Shown here piece by piece: positions 48,601-57,320 of a stretch of 64,000 nt of DNA (position 1 is its first letter; every line of letters starts with the position of its first letter). Below the pieces are notes generated by a model. It was given only the letters and a program-made list of their open reading frames with translations, searched no databases and had not been told where the DNA came from. The stretch is from Mucilaginibacter rigui (GTDB taxonomy: Bacteria; Bacteroidota; Bacteroidia; Sphingobacteriales; Sphingobacteriaceae), in assembly GCF_014773275.1 (NCBI RefSeq), contig NZ_JACWMW010000006.1, forward strand, positions 62,001 through 126,000. The letters run 5' to 3'. The translations under genes were made by a program, and so were the position numbers.

Positions 48601-49133
48601 CGAATGACAGGAAGGTAATAGGTGACCCTAACCCTAAGTTTATTAGTGGTATAACCAATACATTTAGTTATAAGGGCGTGGATCTGAGTTTCTTTTTACA
48701 GGGGAGTTTTGGAAATAAAATTTTTAATCAGAACCGTACTTTACTTGAAAACCTGATAGATCCAGTCAATCAATCTATAGATGTATTGAATAGTTGGACA
48801 CATGAAGGGCAGGTAACCAACCTAGCACGTGAAGCATTGGGCGACCCTAACGGGAATAGCCAGTTTTCAACCCGGTATTTGGAAAGTGGTACATATGTAA
48901 GGTTAAAAAACCTGACTGTGGGCTACACGTTTCCGACAGGTTCACTCAAAAAAATCGGGATTTCTTCGTTACGGATATATGCCACAGGTCAAAATATCCT
49001 GACGTTCACCAAATATAAAGGATATGACCCGGAAGTAAATGCCGCACCTTTTTCAAATGCAGGTTTCGGTATTGACTATGGTGTTTACCCGCCGGCTAAG
49101 GTTTATACCCTGGGTGTGAACGTACAGTTTTAA
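45642..49133 (+). CDS. SusC/RagA-family TonB-dependent receptor with N-terminal signalling (STN) domain
   Basis: Up to 1163 residues. The first ATG (45642) follows directly on a hairpin, so ATG 45708 or even 45804 may be the real start; the signal segment is MRLTIILLIVAFMHVHASSF (from 45804). The STN domain (about 85-140) contains QTGYVFFYDYSIL. The carboxypeptidase-like domain (about 160-245) contains GKVTDNSGAALPGATVSIKG. The plug carries VVVGYGTQKRQDL and the SusC signature DVLKDGAAAAIYGSRASNGV, and the rest is the outer-membrane barrel ending in VQF. It takes up a polymer or peptide with SusD and signals through FecR. Confidence 0.95.
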   Translation: MAKRIIQLVSIILFLTTNYSNIMKFIICSICCAMSSCEQDLAKPQKKNHPFWRIMRLTIILLIVAFMHVHASSFSQTVTYSGKDVALEKVLKSIRKQTGYVFFYDYSILKNSKPVSLNIKNASIQQALSECLNGQHLDYAIEDKTVVISVLSEDIIKPLPPVKITGKVTDNSGAALPGATVSIKGRAGVVLTNADGGFSIEAKPGDLLLVSYIGMETKELLIANPVPASLNIALTASTGRLTEVVVVGYGTQKRQDLSTSVATVGSKAIGRQVVSSFENALQGQAAGVQVTNPTGQPGSAIEISIRGKNSLSLSTSPLYVIDGVPVQPSYDQELGIGGQSPNPLSSLNPSDIENIDVLKDGAAAAIYGSRASNGVVVVTTKRGKSGAPQVNFSMYYGVQKLGKKIKLLNGKQFANIYNQALANEGEALAYDVDTVSTNTNWQDLLYHTAPMQNYQLSVAGGNDKTRYYISGAYFDQDGIVINSGFKRYSTKINLDQQVTDNFKIGTSLSLAATNNNRSTRTEIGLSNGGVVLGALQQIPTIPIYNADGTYALNPFSQSDNPFGNNATTSNITKINQLFGNLYGEYSILKNLRFRTSLGIDYRSQYENQFIARENPGFQNAPSATRGSAATGTNIGTIWVWENTLTYDLNMKDHHLTLLGGQSVQNSQNFSSSASGYGFPSNAVPYLYAASIKQAMSSYEEAWGLVSYFLRGNYNYKDKYYASASIRADGSSRFAANNRFGYFPAVSAAWRVSEEPFFNKNGVISEFKLRGSFGANGNQNVGITDRFSTYGSGFNYSNYNGDGVVGGIAPQRIGNQNLKWETTYQYDAGFDLELFNSRVNITADVYLKKTKDLLIDVPLAVSAGSEASSIIQNLGQVQNKGFELGINTVNMRNTGGFNWSTQFNFTINRNKVIDIGTQIDENGKPVDREIIGNYYITKKGQPLGAFYGYVVKGIFQNQPEINAAPAQANAAPGDYRFEDVDGNGVIDPNDRKVIGDPNPKFISGITNTFSYKGVDLSFFLQGSFGNKIFNQNRTLLENLIDPVNQSIDVLNSWTHEGQVTNLAREALGDPNGNSQFSTRYLESGTYVRLKNLTVGYTFPTGSLKKIGISSLRIYATGQNILTFTKYKGYDPEVNAAPFSNAGFGIDYGVYPPAKVYTLGVNVQF

Positions 49134-49152
49134 ACCTATCAATCTTATAATT

Positions 49153-50631
49153 ATGAAACCATATAAAACTTATATATATATCCTGCTTACTTTGGCAGCA
49201 ACAAATTTTACTGCGTGTAAAAAAATTCTTGAAAAACCACCGCTTACCGTTATTACGGCTGATAATTATTTTAAAAATGGTGATGATGCGGAGTCGGGCA
49301 TAGTGGCGTGTTATGATGCATTACAAAATGATGGCTATTATGGGTCGGTACTTAACGTTTTAGGAGAAATGCCATCAGACGATGCTACTTCAGACAATAC
49401 TGATGTTTTTACATTGGATAAAATACAGTGGACATCAATAACCGACCAACCGGGCCGTCTTTTTTTGAATGCATATAAGGGCATCAATCGCGCAAATGCC
49501 GTTCTTAAATATGTGCCCGGTATAACCAAAGGGCTAACCGAAGAACGCAGGACCCAAATATTAGGTGAGGCACATTTTTTAAGAGCCCTGCACCATTTTA
49601 ACCTGGTAAAAAGCTTTGGAGATGTAACCATACGTACCGAACCAAGCGAATCGGAAAGCCAATCGGCAAAAGCCAGATCAAGCCAGGCTGAGGTTTATGC
49701 ATTGATAGAAAGCGATCTTACTGCGGCAGAAAGCATGTTGCCTGAAACTTTTGGCGGGCAAAGTATAGACCGTGTGCGCGCTACTAAGGGAGCAGCCAAT
49801 GCCTTGCAGGCAAAAGTATTTCTTTACGAACGCAAATGGCAGGAATGCCTTACTGCTGCGGGTAAAGTTATAGCTAACAATAACTATGGCACCACTTTAA
49901 GCACGCCCTATCAGGACCTCTTCCCTTTCAAAAATAAAAAGGAATCTATCCTGGAGGTACAGTTTGATGGTGTAAACGATCCCGGCCTTAGCTTACCGGA
50001 TCTAATACTCCCTAATCCACCTGCAACATACTCTTTCCCTAAATATAATATCCCTGATAACGACTTGATCTCAAAAGTCGATATGGTGAATGACGAACGT
50101 TGGAAAAAACGTGGCGAGGTGGAAGGCGGCACAAACTATACCAGTGTTATATTAGGGAGTGGTACAGGTAATGATTCGGGTTGGTTTATTTACAAATGGA
50201 GAAACACAAACTTTTTCGCGAGTGAAGACAATTATCCATTACTTACCTTAAATGATGTTTATTTGATGTATGCAGAAGCATCAAACGAACTAAATGGCCC
50301 TAATGCTGACGGCTTAGGCAAATTGAATGCTATTCGTACAAGAGCAGGCCTTGTTGGTAAAATGTTAACTGACCTGCCAACAAAAAATCTGTTCAGGGAT
50401 GAGGTAGATTTGCAGCGCAGATTTGAACTTGCCTTTCAGGGCGACAGGTGGTTTGATCTGGTACGATACGCCAGGCAAACACAGGCGGATCCGTCTGCAG
50501 TTCATACGGTTGATGCACTTAAAATCATTACGGCTCAGAGGGGTACAGCCGATCCTAATTATTTGCTTTTTCCCATCCCTTTAAATGAGTTGACTGCCAA
50601 CCCACTGTCGAAACAAAACCCCGGTTTTTAA
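49153..50631 (+). CDS. SusD/RagB-family nutrient-binding outer-membrane lipoprotein
   Basis: 492 residues. It has a lipoprotein signal with the lipid-attached cysteine at 22 (LAATNFTACKK). Early SusD features are DNYFKNGDDAESGIVACYDA and NRANAVLKYVPGI. The TPR-like helices include EAHFLRALHHFNLVKSFGDV, and the C-terminal RagB motif is RDEVDLQRRFELAFQGDRWF with DLVRYAR. It lies 19 bases after susC and works as the lid that captures the ligand. No glycosidase or peptidase is in the same locus, so the ligand cannot be guessed. Confidence 0.95.
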   Translation: MKPYKTYIYILLTLAATNFTACKKILEKPPLTVITADNYFKNGDDAESGIVACYDALQNDGYYGSVLNVLGEMPSDDATSDNTDVFTLDKIQWTSITDQPGRLFLNAYKGINRANAVLKYVPGITKGLTEERRTQILGEAHFLRALHHFNLVKSFGDVTIRTEPSESESQSAKARSSQAEVYALIESDLTAAESMLPETFGGQSIDRVRATKGAANALQAKVFLYERKWQECLTAAGKVIANNNYGTTLSTPYQDLFPFKNKKESILEVQFDGVNDPGLSLPDLILPNPPATYSFPKYNIPDNDLISKVDMVNDERWKKRGEVEGGTNYTSVILGSGTGNDSGWFIYKWRNTNFFASEDNYPLLTLNDVYLMYAEASNELNGPNADGLGKLNAIRTRAGLVGKMLTDLPTKNLFRDEVDLQRRFELAFQGDRWFDLVRYARQTQADPSAVHTVDALKIITAQRGTADPNYLLFPIPLNELTANPLSKQNPGF

Positions 50632-50753
50632 TACAGTGTTTATAAAACTGCTAAAAACTGTTGCCAATGCTATTACCATATTATGGGTAACACTAAACTT
50701 ATCAAACTAAAAGAAACTTTAGCAGGAGTGCTGGGTATAGTTGATTTAAAGAT

Positions 50754-50785
50754 GAGCCGGAGGGATAATCTCTTCGGCTCTTTTT
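50754..50785 (+). terminator. Terminator of the susCD transcript
   Basis: GAGCCGGAG (50754-50762) pairs with CTTCGGCTC (50772-50780), with one G-U pair, and TTTTT follows. Confidence 0.75.
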
Positions 50786-50865
50786 GATTTTATTATTCCG
50801 GTATGTTTATGTACAAGGCTAATTTTATTGAATAAAGAGGTTGCGGATATGGTAAGGCAAATTGA

Positions 50866-51045
50866 TCAAAGCGATTGCATCAACTGCACCTTCTCCAACT
50901 GTTTGTTATTCTGAAGGTAAACCTTGCCGCTTCTAAGCACAGCAAGATAGGCTTTACCATCATTAAAATAATTACCAGGAACCGGGATGTCGCCGGGTTG
51001 CCAAACGGCAGGTAATACGGCGCAATTAACCAACAATTTAAAATA
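50866..51045 (-). pseudogene. Relic of a VCBS/FG-GAP-like repeat protein
   Basis: The minus-strand frame ending at TGA (50868-50866) encodes LPAVWQPGDIPVPGNYFNDG then KAYLAVLRSGKVYLQNNKQL. The core GDIPVPG-(N/D)-Y-x-DGK-x-x-x-AVxR is the signature of FG-GAP/VCBS-type repeats in secreted proteins. The frame opens after a stop, has no ATG ahead of the motif and is only about 59 codons, so it looks like the surviving 3' end of a gene, or a stray segment of one. Confidence 0.5.
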
Positions 51046-51168
51046 TCACCCATATTATTATGCTTATGTATGAAGTGGAATTGCTATATTTAACCGGAGG
51101 TTTATTGTGGGTGATAAGTGAGTACAACCGCCACATAAATTAGTTCCTGTTTAATTTAGCCGAAAACC

Positions 51169-53286
51169 ATGCCTTATCACACCCCTATAAAATGGTTTAT
51201 GAAGCACTGCTGCTGGCTGTTGCTGCTTTTTTCTATTCCCGGTTACGGCCAAATAGCTAAAGTAAACGAGTTGTTAGGCCAGCTTAAAAAACCAATTGCC
51301 GATACTACCCGCCTAAGATTGCTTGGCAAACTTACCGAAGCCTACAGGACTGTTGATCCTGAAAAAAAGTTTTACTATTCCATTATCTATAAAAAACTTG
51401 CCGAAAAATTGCATGACGACAAGGCCCTTGCCGATGCCTACCTAAGCATAGGGGTATCATATGGCATCCGCAGCAGGCTGGATAGTGCTATTTATTATTA
51501 TACTTTAGCGTACGATACGGCGGTAAAAACAAACTATCTTATTGTGATGGGCAAAAGCTTGTCAAACACAGGCCTCTCATACGCCCGTTTAGATGATGAC
51601 AGAGAAGCTATTAACTATTACCTAAGGGCACTTGCTATCTTAAAAAAAGCCGATTTTACAAAGGGTATTAACCAGTGTTATATTAATATTGGCTCCATTT
51701 ATGAAGATAGTAGGGAATACAAGCTTGCCAATACCTATTATACTCAGGCGTTGAAAAGCTATACTACATTAAAAGATACCGCAGGTATTGGGTATGCCCT
51801 ATTTTGTGTTGGCGATTCTTATGCTCAACTTGGCCAGGTAAAAAAGGGGGTTGACTACCTGAACAAGAGCCTTGCCATCCGAATAAAGCTCGACGACCAA
51901 AACGGCATCGCCCTTGTAAAAAAAGCGCTGGGCCGGGCGTATCGCCAAACAAAGCAATACGAACTGGCTATTGGCAATTTAAACGAAGCGCTAAAAATTA
52001 CGCAGGGCTTAAATGACCAATACGAACAGCTTGCCATCCTGTTAGACCTTTCCGATGTTTACCTTGATATACCCAATTATGATAAGGTAAAAGATTACGC
52101 CCTTCAGGGCATCACAATAGGGAAAGCTATCGATTCAAAATCGGGCGTTGCCGATTGCTACCTTCGCCTGGTCACCGTTTATAAAAAGAAACACGATATC
52201 CCCAAGGCTTTTGCCGCACAATCTGAAATGTTGGCTATACAGGATAGCCTGCAGGGCGAAAAATCGCTAAAGGATGTTACGCTTATGGAGATAAACAGGA
52301 TGCGGGCAGAAAATGCGACGCTGGCAAAAGACAACCACCTCATCACCACCAAAAACACCAGTATACTTACCAAATTAAATCATTATTCAAATACCATTGT
52401 TTTTACATCCATAGTTTTAGTTTTGGCCATTTTTTTACTGGTAGTACTATATCGCCGAAATGCTGAAAAACAGGCGTCGAATAAACAACTTGTAATACAA
52501 CAGCAGGAAATAGCCAACATCAATAAAGAACTGGCCTTAGTTAACGAAGAGCTTAACACCCAAATGGAGCTGGTAAGCGCGCAGAATATTGAACTGGAAA
52601 GGCTTAATGATATCAAAACAAAATTCTTTTCTATTATCTCGCACGATTTGCGGGGGCCGCTTGGCACCCTTCAAACACTGCTTGCTGTGTACCATGATGG
52701 CATTATAGGCAAAAAAGAATTTAACTCGCTTTTAATGAAACTGGAAGATACCATTATATCTACCGGTACTTTTTTGGATAACCTGCTGGAGTGGTCTAAA
52801 AGCCAGTTGGAAGGCATTGTAGTTAAACCTGTAAATTTCAATATAAGCGAATGCATTTTGGAAAATGCCCGGCTTTACGAAACCAAAATTGGGCTGAAAA
52901 GCCTTAAAGTAATTAACCTTGCAACAGAGCCTGTACAGGTTTATGCGGATAGGAATATGATAAACCTGGTGATCAGGAACCTGCTGTCAAACAGCATAAA
53001 GTTTTGTAACCCCGGTGATGAGATAAAGCTAAATGCCGAAGTAAACGGTGATAAAGTAATTGTAAGCATTGCAGATACAGGGCCAGGCATAAGCGCGGAA
53101 AATGCAGGTAAGCTTTTTAATCTTGAACATACTTTAAGCATGGGTACCCATGGCGAAAAGGGAAACAACCTCGGTTTAATACTATGCCGGGATATGGTAA
53201 CCCAAAATAACGGTAAAATTTGGTTTGATACCAAACAGAATGAAGGCACCGTATTTTGGGTGGAGCTACCCGGCGCAACAAAATAA
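51169..53286 (+). CDS. TPR-containing sensor histidine kinase (orphan)
   Basis: 705 residues. The signal peptide is at about 1-27. About seven tetratricopeptide repeats follow (to about 360) with the usual A-x-x-Y-x-x-A/AL pattern, for example AINYYLRALAIL and KLANTYYTQALKSY. A coiled coil lies around 365-400 and a membrane helix at about 407-427. A second coiled coil leads to the HisKA box KFFSIISHDLRGPLG, with the phospho-His near 489. The ATPase domain has N-box NLLSNSIKF, G1 DTGPGI and G2 GNNLGL. It should sense through the periplasmic TPRs. No response regulator is adjacent. Confidence 0.93.
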   Translation: MPYHTPIKWFMKHCCWLLLLFSIPGYGQIAKVNELLGQLKKPIADTTRLRLLGKLTEAYRTVDPEKKFYYSIIYKKLAEKLHDDKALADAYLSIGVSYGIRSRLDSAIYYYTLAYDTAVKTNYLIVMGKSLSNTGLSYARLDDDREAINYYLRALAILKKADFTKGINQCYINIGSIYEDSREYKLANTYYTQALKSYTTLKDTAGIGYALFCVGDSYAQLGQVKKGVDYLNKSLAIRIKLDDQNGIALVKKALGRAYRQTKQYELAIGNLNEALKITQGLNDQYEQLAILLDLSDVYLDIPNYDKVKDYALQGITIGKAIDSKSGVADCYLRLVTVYKKKHDIPKAFAAQSEMLAIQDSLQGEKSLKDVTLMEINRMRAENATLAKDNHLITTKNTSILTKLNHYSNTIVFTSIVLVLAIFLLVVLYRRNAEKQASNKQLVIQQQEIANINKELALVNEELNTQMELVSAQNIELERLNDIKTKFFSIISHDLRGPLGTLQTLLAVYHDGIIGKKEFNSLLMKLEDTIISTGTFLDNLLEWSKSQLEGIVVKPVNFNISECILENARLYETKIGLKSLKVINLATEPVQVYADRNMINLVIRNLLSNSIKFCNPGDEIKLNAEVNGDKVIVSIADTGPGISAENAGKLFNLEHTLSMGTHGEKGNNLGLILCRDMVTQNNGKIWFDTKQNEGTVFWVELPGATK

Positions 53287-53326
53287 AAAAGGCTATTTGA
53301 CCTTGCGCGGAATTAGATTTGTTATC

Positions 53327-53674
53327 CTACCTCTCTCTTCTAATTTTATCGCGATGCATTTCTCCCCATTCAGCCAGAGCCAGAAACAAATCTCCCAGTG
53401 TATCGGCATAATCAGTTAGCTGGTACTCTACCACAACGGGTGTTTGGGTATGCACTGTTCTTTTCACAAAGCCATTCATTTCAAGCTCCTTTAACTCGTT
53501 AGACAGTACACGGGCTGAAATACCGACACTAACCCGCTGGATCTCGTTAAAGCGCTTGTGGCCTTCTCTCAAAGATGCTATCACACGCAATTTCCACTTC
53601 CCGCCAATTACATAAAGAGCATCGTCTATAGCATTTAATTTACTGGTGCATTCCGTCGTTGATCTCTCGGCCAT
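53327..53674 (-). CDS. HxlR-family transcriptional regulator
   Basis: 115 residues. The winged helix is typical: a Cys near the start (TTECTSK), ALYVIGGKWKLRVIASLREG, KRFNEIQRVSVGISARVLSN and ELKELEMNGFVKR. HxlR proteins often sense electrophiles or redox change through the N-terminal cysteine. It is divergent from the azoreductase gene, and a perfect 36-bp palindrome lies between them, 27 bases upstream of this ATG. Control of azoR and of itself is the natural inference. Confidence 0.93.
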   Translation of the reverse strand: MAERSTTECTSKLNAIDDALYVIGGKWKLRVIASLREGHKRFNEIQRVSVGISARVLSNELKELEMNGFVKRTVHTQTPVVVEYQLTDYADTLGDLFLALAEWGEMHRDKIRRER

Positions 53675-53700
53675 TTTTATAACTATTTGATTTTCATAAA

Positions 53701-53736
53701 ACTATACAAAAGGTTACCGCTAACCTTTTGTATAGT
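53701..53736. promoter_or_regulatory. HxlR operator palindrome in the hxlR-azoR intergenic region
   Basis: ACTATACAAAAGGTTA (53701-53716), centre CCGC, and the exact reverse complement TAACCTTTTGTATAGT (53721-53736). The perfect 16-bp arms in a divergent intergenic region of about 118 bases point to an operator serving both genes. Confidence 0.75.
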
Positions 53737-53792
53737 GCTAATAATTTGTAACCAAATGTAGATAGTTTTGGCCAGATAAAAATCAAAACACG

Positions 53793-54395
53793 ATGAAAAA
53801 AATACTTCATATCATTTCCAGCCCAAGGGGTGCGGCATCTTTCAGTATTAAATTAGGGAATGCCATTATTGAAAAGTTAAAGGCCCAATACCCAGGCAGC
53901 ATGGTGAAAGAAACCAACTTGGCCAATCAACACTTCCCACACCTGGAAGAAGCGCAAATTACCGCATTCTTTACCCCTGCAGAAAAGCGCACACGCGAAA
54001 ATATAATTGCGGTAAAACACTCTGACGATGCCATTAAGGATATTTTGGATGCTGATATTATTGTGATAGGCGCACCTATGTATAACTATACTATCCCTTC
54101 GGCATTAAAGGCATGGCTTGATCATATTATAAGGGCTGGAGTTACTTTTAAATATGATGAGAACGGCTTGCAAGGCCTTATTAAAGGAAAAAAGGTGTAC
54201 ATAGCAGAAACCAGCGGAGCAGTATATACCGAAGGGCCCATGCAGTCGTTCGATTTTATCGCCCCTTATTTAAAAGCTGTACTGAGCCACATTGGCCTTA
54301 CAGATGTTACCATATTCCGGATAGAGGGTACGTCAATACCGGGCGTGCAGGATAACGCAGTAGAAAAAGGCATTAGCAGTATAATACTGAATTAA
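53793..54395 (+). CDS. azoR: FMN-dependent NADH-azoreductase / quinone reductase
   Basis: 200 residues. It has the flavodoxin-like fold with FMN-binding SSPRG-x-x-SFS-type turn in HIISSPRGAASFSIKLG (about 6-22) and the second contact PMYNYTIPSALKAWLDHI near 98-115. AzoR reduces quinones and azo compounds by two-electron transfer and protects against thiol or quinone stress. It is divergent from the HxlR regulator with the operator in between. Confidence 0.93.
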   Translation: MKKILHIISSPRGAASFSIKLGNAIIEKLKAQYPGSMVKETNLANQHFPHLEEAQITAFFTPAEKRTRENIIAVKHSDDAIKDILDADIIVIGAPMYNYTIPSALKAWLDHIIRAGVTFKYDENGLQGLIKGKKVYIAETSGAVYTEGPMQSFDFIAPYLKAVLSHIGLTDVTIFRIEGTSIPGVQDNAVEKGISSIILN

Positions 54396-54476
54396 GCTTT
54401 AAAAATTTTGCGTTTTAGGGGTAACAAAATATCGCTATAGCTGATATAGATACAGAAACCCTTAAAAATCAAAATC

Positions 54477-54773
54477 ATGAAAAAGTATTTATCAGCAGCA
54501 ATTTTAACAATTATCAGTGTAGCAGCTTTTGCCCAGGCACCGCAACAAAAAGGCGGCATCAATACCATTAATAACAGCATGCCCTCACGTATTTCAATGA
54601 ACGTTACAGTTGCCCGGCAAACCCCCAACACCAGTTTCGGCGAAAAGGTAAACGCCGGGTTAAGCACAGCAGGAGCGGCAATAGCAACCGGCGCAGCCGC
54701 TGTAACAACTCCTGCACCCGGTCAATCAGCATATCGCGAACGCAGAACATATACTGCGGGGCGTAAATATTAA
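54477..54773 (+). CDS. Small exported hypothetical protein
   Basis: 98 residues with a clear signal peptide MKKYLSAAILTIISVAAFAQ (1-20). The mature part is about 78 residues, rich in Ala, Thr and Gly, with a basic C-terminal tail (YRERRTYTAGRKY). No domain is recognised. It lies 81 bases after azoR in the same direction and is followed by a strong hairpin. Confidence 0.65.
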   Translation: MKKYLSAAILTIISVAAFAQAPQQKGGINTINNSMPSRISMNVTVARQTPNTSFGEKVNAGLSTAGAAIATGAAAVTTPAPGQSAYRERRTYTAGRKY

Positions 54774-54791
54774 GCTAAGCTGACTTTATAC

Positions 54792-54825
54792 TTACAGCCA
54801 TCTGCATACATGCAGGTGGCTGTAA
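54792..54825 (+). terminator. Hairpin after the small exported protein
   Basis: TTACAGCCA (54792-54800) pairs with TGGCTGTAA (54817-54825), and the inner CTGCA/TGCAG extends the stem to 15 pairs with one wobble. No T-tract follows, so it may be a 3'-end-protecting hairpin rather than a true terminator. Confidence 0.45.
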
Positions 54826-54927
54826 ATTGCACTGGTTAACACTCTGTAACAATCATTATACTATGCAAGCATCGTATTAAATAAGAATTTGCTTTACTTT
54901 GGTTTGTTTTAACTAACTGACCTTAAT

Positions 54928-57249
54928 ATGAACAAATACTTACTAACTGCAACGGCTTTTATGCTGGCATTTGGCGCAAATGCCCAACAGCATGCCCCTG
55001 TAACAGCTAAGGATTACGAGCATGCCGAAAGCTTTTTAAGTTTTAATACCGAGCCATTTATTGACCGTGCCGGCATCAGGCCAAACTGGTTACCGGGCGA
55101 TAAGCTTTGGTACCGTGTTAATACCGCGCAAGGCAGCGAATTTATATTGGTTGATCCCGCCAGGAAAACACGCTCTGCCGCCTTCGACGCCCAAAAACTG
55201 GCTGATGCCCTTGCTGCTGCAGGCGGTAAAAAATATGACGCTAATAAATTGCCATTCCAAAGCATAAATTATACTGCCGACGGCAAAACCGTTTTATTTA
55301 CGGCCGACGATAAAAAATGGGCATATAACCCGCTAACCAATCAGCTAACAATCGATACAGCCAAAGCACAAACGGAAAAGCAGGAAAGATCTGGCCGCGG
55401 CGCGCGGGGTGGCAATGAGTCGCTGTCTCCCGATGGTAAACGCGCCGTGTTTATTAAAGATTATAACCTTTGGGTGCGCGATGTGGCTACCGGCAAACAA
55501 ACCCAGCTGACTACCGATGGTATAAAAGATTTTGGCTACGCTACTGATAATGCCGGGTGGGCAAGCAGCGACAGGCCCATCGTGTCATGGTCGCCTGATT
55601 CTAAAAAAGTAGCTACCTTTCAGCAGGACCAGCGCAACGCCAGCGATATGTATTTAGTTACAACTAATGTAGGCAAGCCAACGCTTAAAGCATGGAAATA
55701 TCCTTTGCCGGGCGATAAAGAGATCATCACCATTCAACGTGTTGTTGTTGATGTAGATAATGCCAAAGTGATCCGCTTTAACGTAGCGCCTGATCCGCAC
55801 CGTTCAACCTTGAGTGATAATATATCAAGCGGCGGTACGCTCAATGATATCGATTGGAATAGCGATGGCAGCGAACTTGCCTTTGTATCTACCTCCCGCG
55901 ATCATAAGAACGAGAAGGTCCGCATTGCTGATGCCTCTACCGGAACCGTACGCGAAGTATTTGAAGAAACCGTTAAAACACAATATGAATCGGGCTGGAG
56001 CGCTATTAACTGGCGTTACCTGCCTGCATCAAAAGAGATTATTTGGTTTTCGGAACGCGATAACTGGGGGCACCTTTACCTTTATGATGCCAAAACAGGC
56101 AAACTAAAAAACCAAATAACCAAAGGCGATTTTGTAGTTACCAAACTACTAAAGGTTGACGAAAAAACCCGTACACTATACTTTACTGCAGGTGGCCGCG
56201 AACCGGGCAACCCATATTTCTCGCATTTTTATAAAATTGGCTTTAACGGCAAAGGCTTAACCTTGCTTACGCCTGAGGATGGCAACCATACCGTTAGTTT
56301 CTCGCCAACAGAAAATTATTTTGTTGACAGCTACTCGCAGCCAAATGTTGCGCCCGTTACTGTACTGCGCGATCTGAATGGTAAACTGATAGCAACCTTA
56401 GAAAAAACTGACTTATCAAGGCTGATAGCCACCGGTTGGAAAGCGCCTATCCCTGTTAAGGTAAAAGCGGCTGATAAAACGACCGATATTTATGGGCTGA
56501 TGTTTACGCCAACCAAAATGGAGGCCGGCAAAAAATACCCGGTTATTGATTATATCTATCCCGGCCCACAAGGCGGCAGCGTGGGCAGCTGGTCGTTCTC
56601 GGCATCAAGGGGCGACCACCAGGCACTAGCCGAGCTTGGCTTTATTGTAGTATTGATAGAAGGCACCAGCAACCCGCTGCGATCAAAAAGCTTCCATGAC
56701 ATGAGCTACGGCAACATGGGCGAAAACACCCTGCCAGATCAGATCACCGCCATAAAACAACTATCGGCACAATACCCTATGGATACTACAAAGGTGGGCA
56801 TCTGGGGGCATTCGGGCGGTGGTTTTGCAACTGCTACGGCGATGTTCAAATACCCTGATTTCTTTAAGGTTGGCATCTCAGAATCGGGTAACCACGAGAA
56901 CCGCAATTACGAGGACGATTGGGGCGAACGCTACAACGGCTTGGTTGAAAACTCCAACTACGATGCGCAGGCTAATCAAAATTTCACCAAAAACCTGAAG
57001 GGTAAACTAATGCTTGCCCACGGGATGATGGATAATAACGTGCCGCCATACAATACCCTGCTGGTAGCCGAAGCGCTTGAAAAAGCAAATAAAAGCTTCG
57101 ACCTGGTGATATTTCCTAACAGCCCGCACGGTTACGGCCAGTACTCCTACTACATGATGCGCCGCCGCTGGGATTATTTTGTAAAGAATCTGTTGGGTGC
57201 CGAACCACCTTACGATTATGTAATAAAACCCAAAACAAACCAACGTTAA
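54928..57249 (+). CDS. S9B-family dipeptidyl peptidase (DPP-IV type), exported
   Basis: 773 residues with a signal peptide (about 1-19, ending ANAQ). A beta-propeller covers about 60-480. The alpha/beta hydrolase domain has the catalytic triad S629 (GHSGGG), D702 (MMDNN) and H734 (SPHGYG). It releases dipeptides with penultimate proline or alanine from peptide N-termini. In this group it serves peptide use in the periplasm, alongside the M1 and M24 exopeptidases found elsewhere in the window. It is a single gene with its own terminator. Confidence 0.94.
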   Translation: MNKYLLTATAFMLAFGANAQQHAPVTAKDYEHAESFLSFNTEPFIDRAGIRPNWLPGDKLWYRVNTAQGSEFILVDPARKTRSAAFDAQKLADALAAAGGKKYDANKLPFQSINYTADGKTVLFTADDKKWAYNPLTNQLTIDTAKAQTEKQERSGRGARGGNESLSPDGKRAVFIKDYNLWVRDVATGKQTQLTTDGIKDFGYATDNAGWASSDRPIVSWSPDSKKVATFQQDQRNASDMYLVTTNVGKPTLKAWKYPLPGDKEIITIQRVVVDVDNAKVIRFNVAPDPHRSTLSDNISSGGTLNDIDWNSDGSELAFVSTSRDHKNEKVRIADASTGTVREVFEETVKTQYESGWSAINWRYLPASKEIIWFSERDNWGHLYLYDAKTGKLKNQITKGDFVVTKLLKVDEKTRTLYFTAGGREPGNPYFSHFYKIGFNGKGLTLLTPEDGNHTVSFSPTENYFVDSYSQPNVAPVTVLRDLNGKLIATLEKTDLSRLIATGWKAPIPVKVKAADKTTDIYGLMFTPTKMEAGKKYPVIDYIYPGPQGGSVGSWSFSASRGDHQALAELGFIVVLIEGTSNPLRSKSFHDMSYGNMGENTLPDQITAIKQLSAQYPMDTTKVGIWGHSGGGFATATAMFKYPDFFKVGISESGNHENRNYEDDWGERYNGLVENSNYDAQANQNFTKNLKGKLMLAHGMMDNNVPPYNTLLVAEALEKANKSFDLVIFPNSPHGYGQYSYYMMRRRWDYFVKNLLGAEPPYDYVIKPKTNQR

Positions 57250-57276
57250 AAACCGCGACAAGTTTATATTTCTGAG

Positions 57277-57308
57277 AAAGCCTGCAATGAAAATTGCGGG
57301 CTTTTTTA
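57277..57308 (+). terminator. Terminator of the DPP gene
   Basis: AAAGCCTGCAAT (57277-57288) pairs with ATTGCGGGCTTT (57293-57304), with one wobble, and more T follows. Confidence 0.8.
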
Positions 57309-57320
57309 ATACTTTTATTC

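Larger units (their letters stand above)
50632..51168. other. Gap between susD and the histidine kinase
   Basis: 537 bases. It holds the susD terminator (50754-50785) and, on the minus strand, a short gene relic (50866-51045). The remaining 120 bases before the kinase show nothing I can name. Confidence 0.6.

Noticed and set aside
45642..49133. Transposon or integrase genes flanking the SusC/SusD locus
   Set aside because: None seen; the locus and its flanks show no insertion-sequence ends or recombinase genes.
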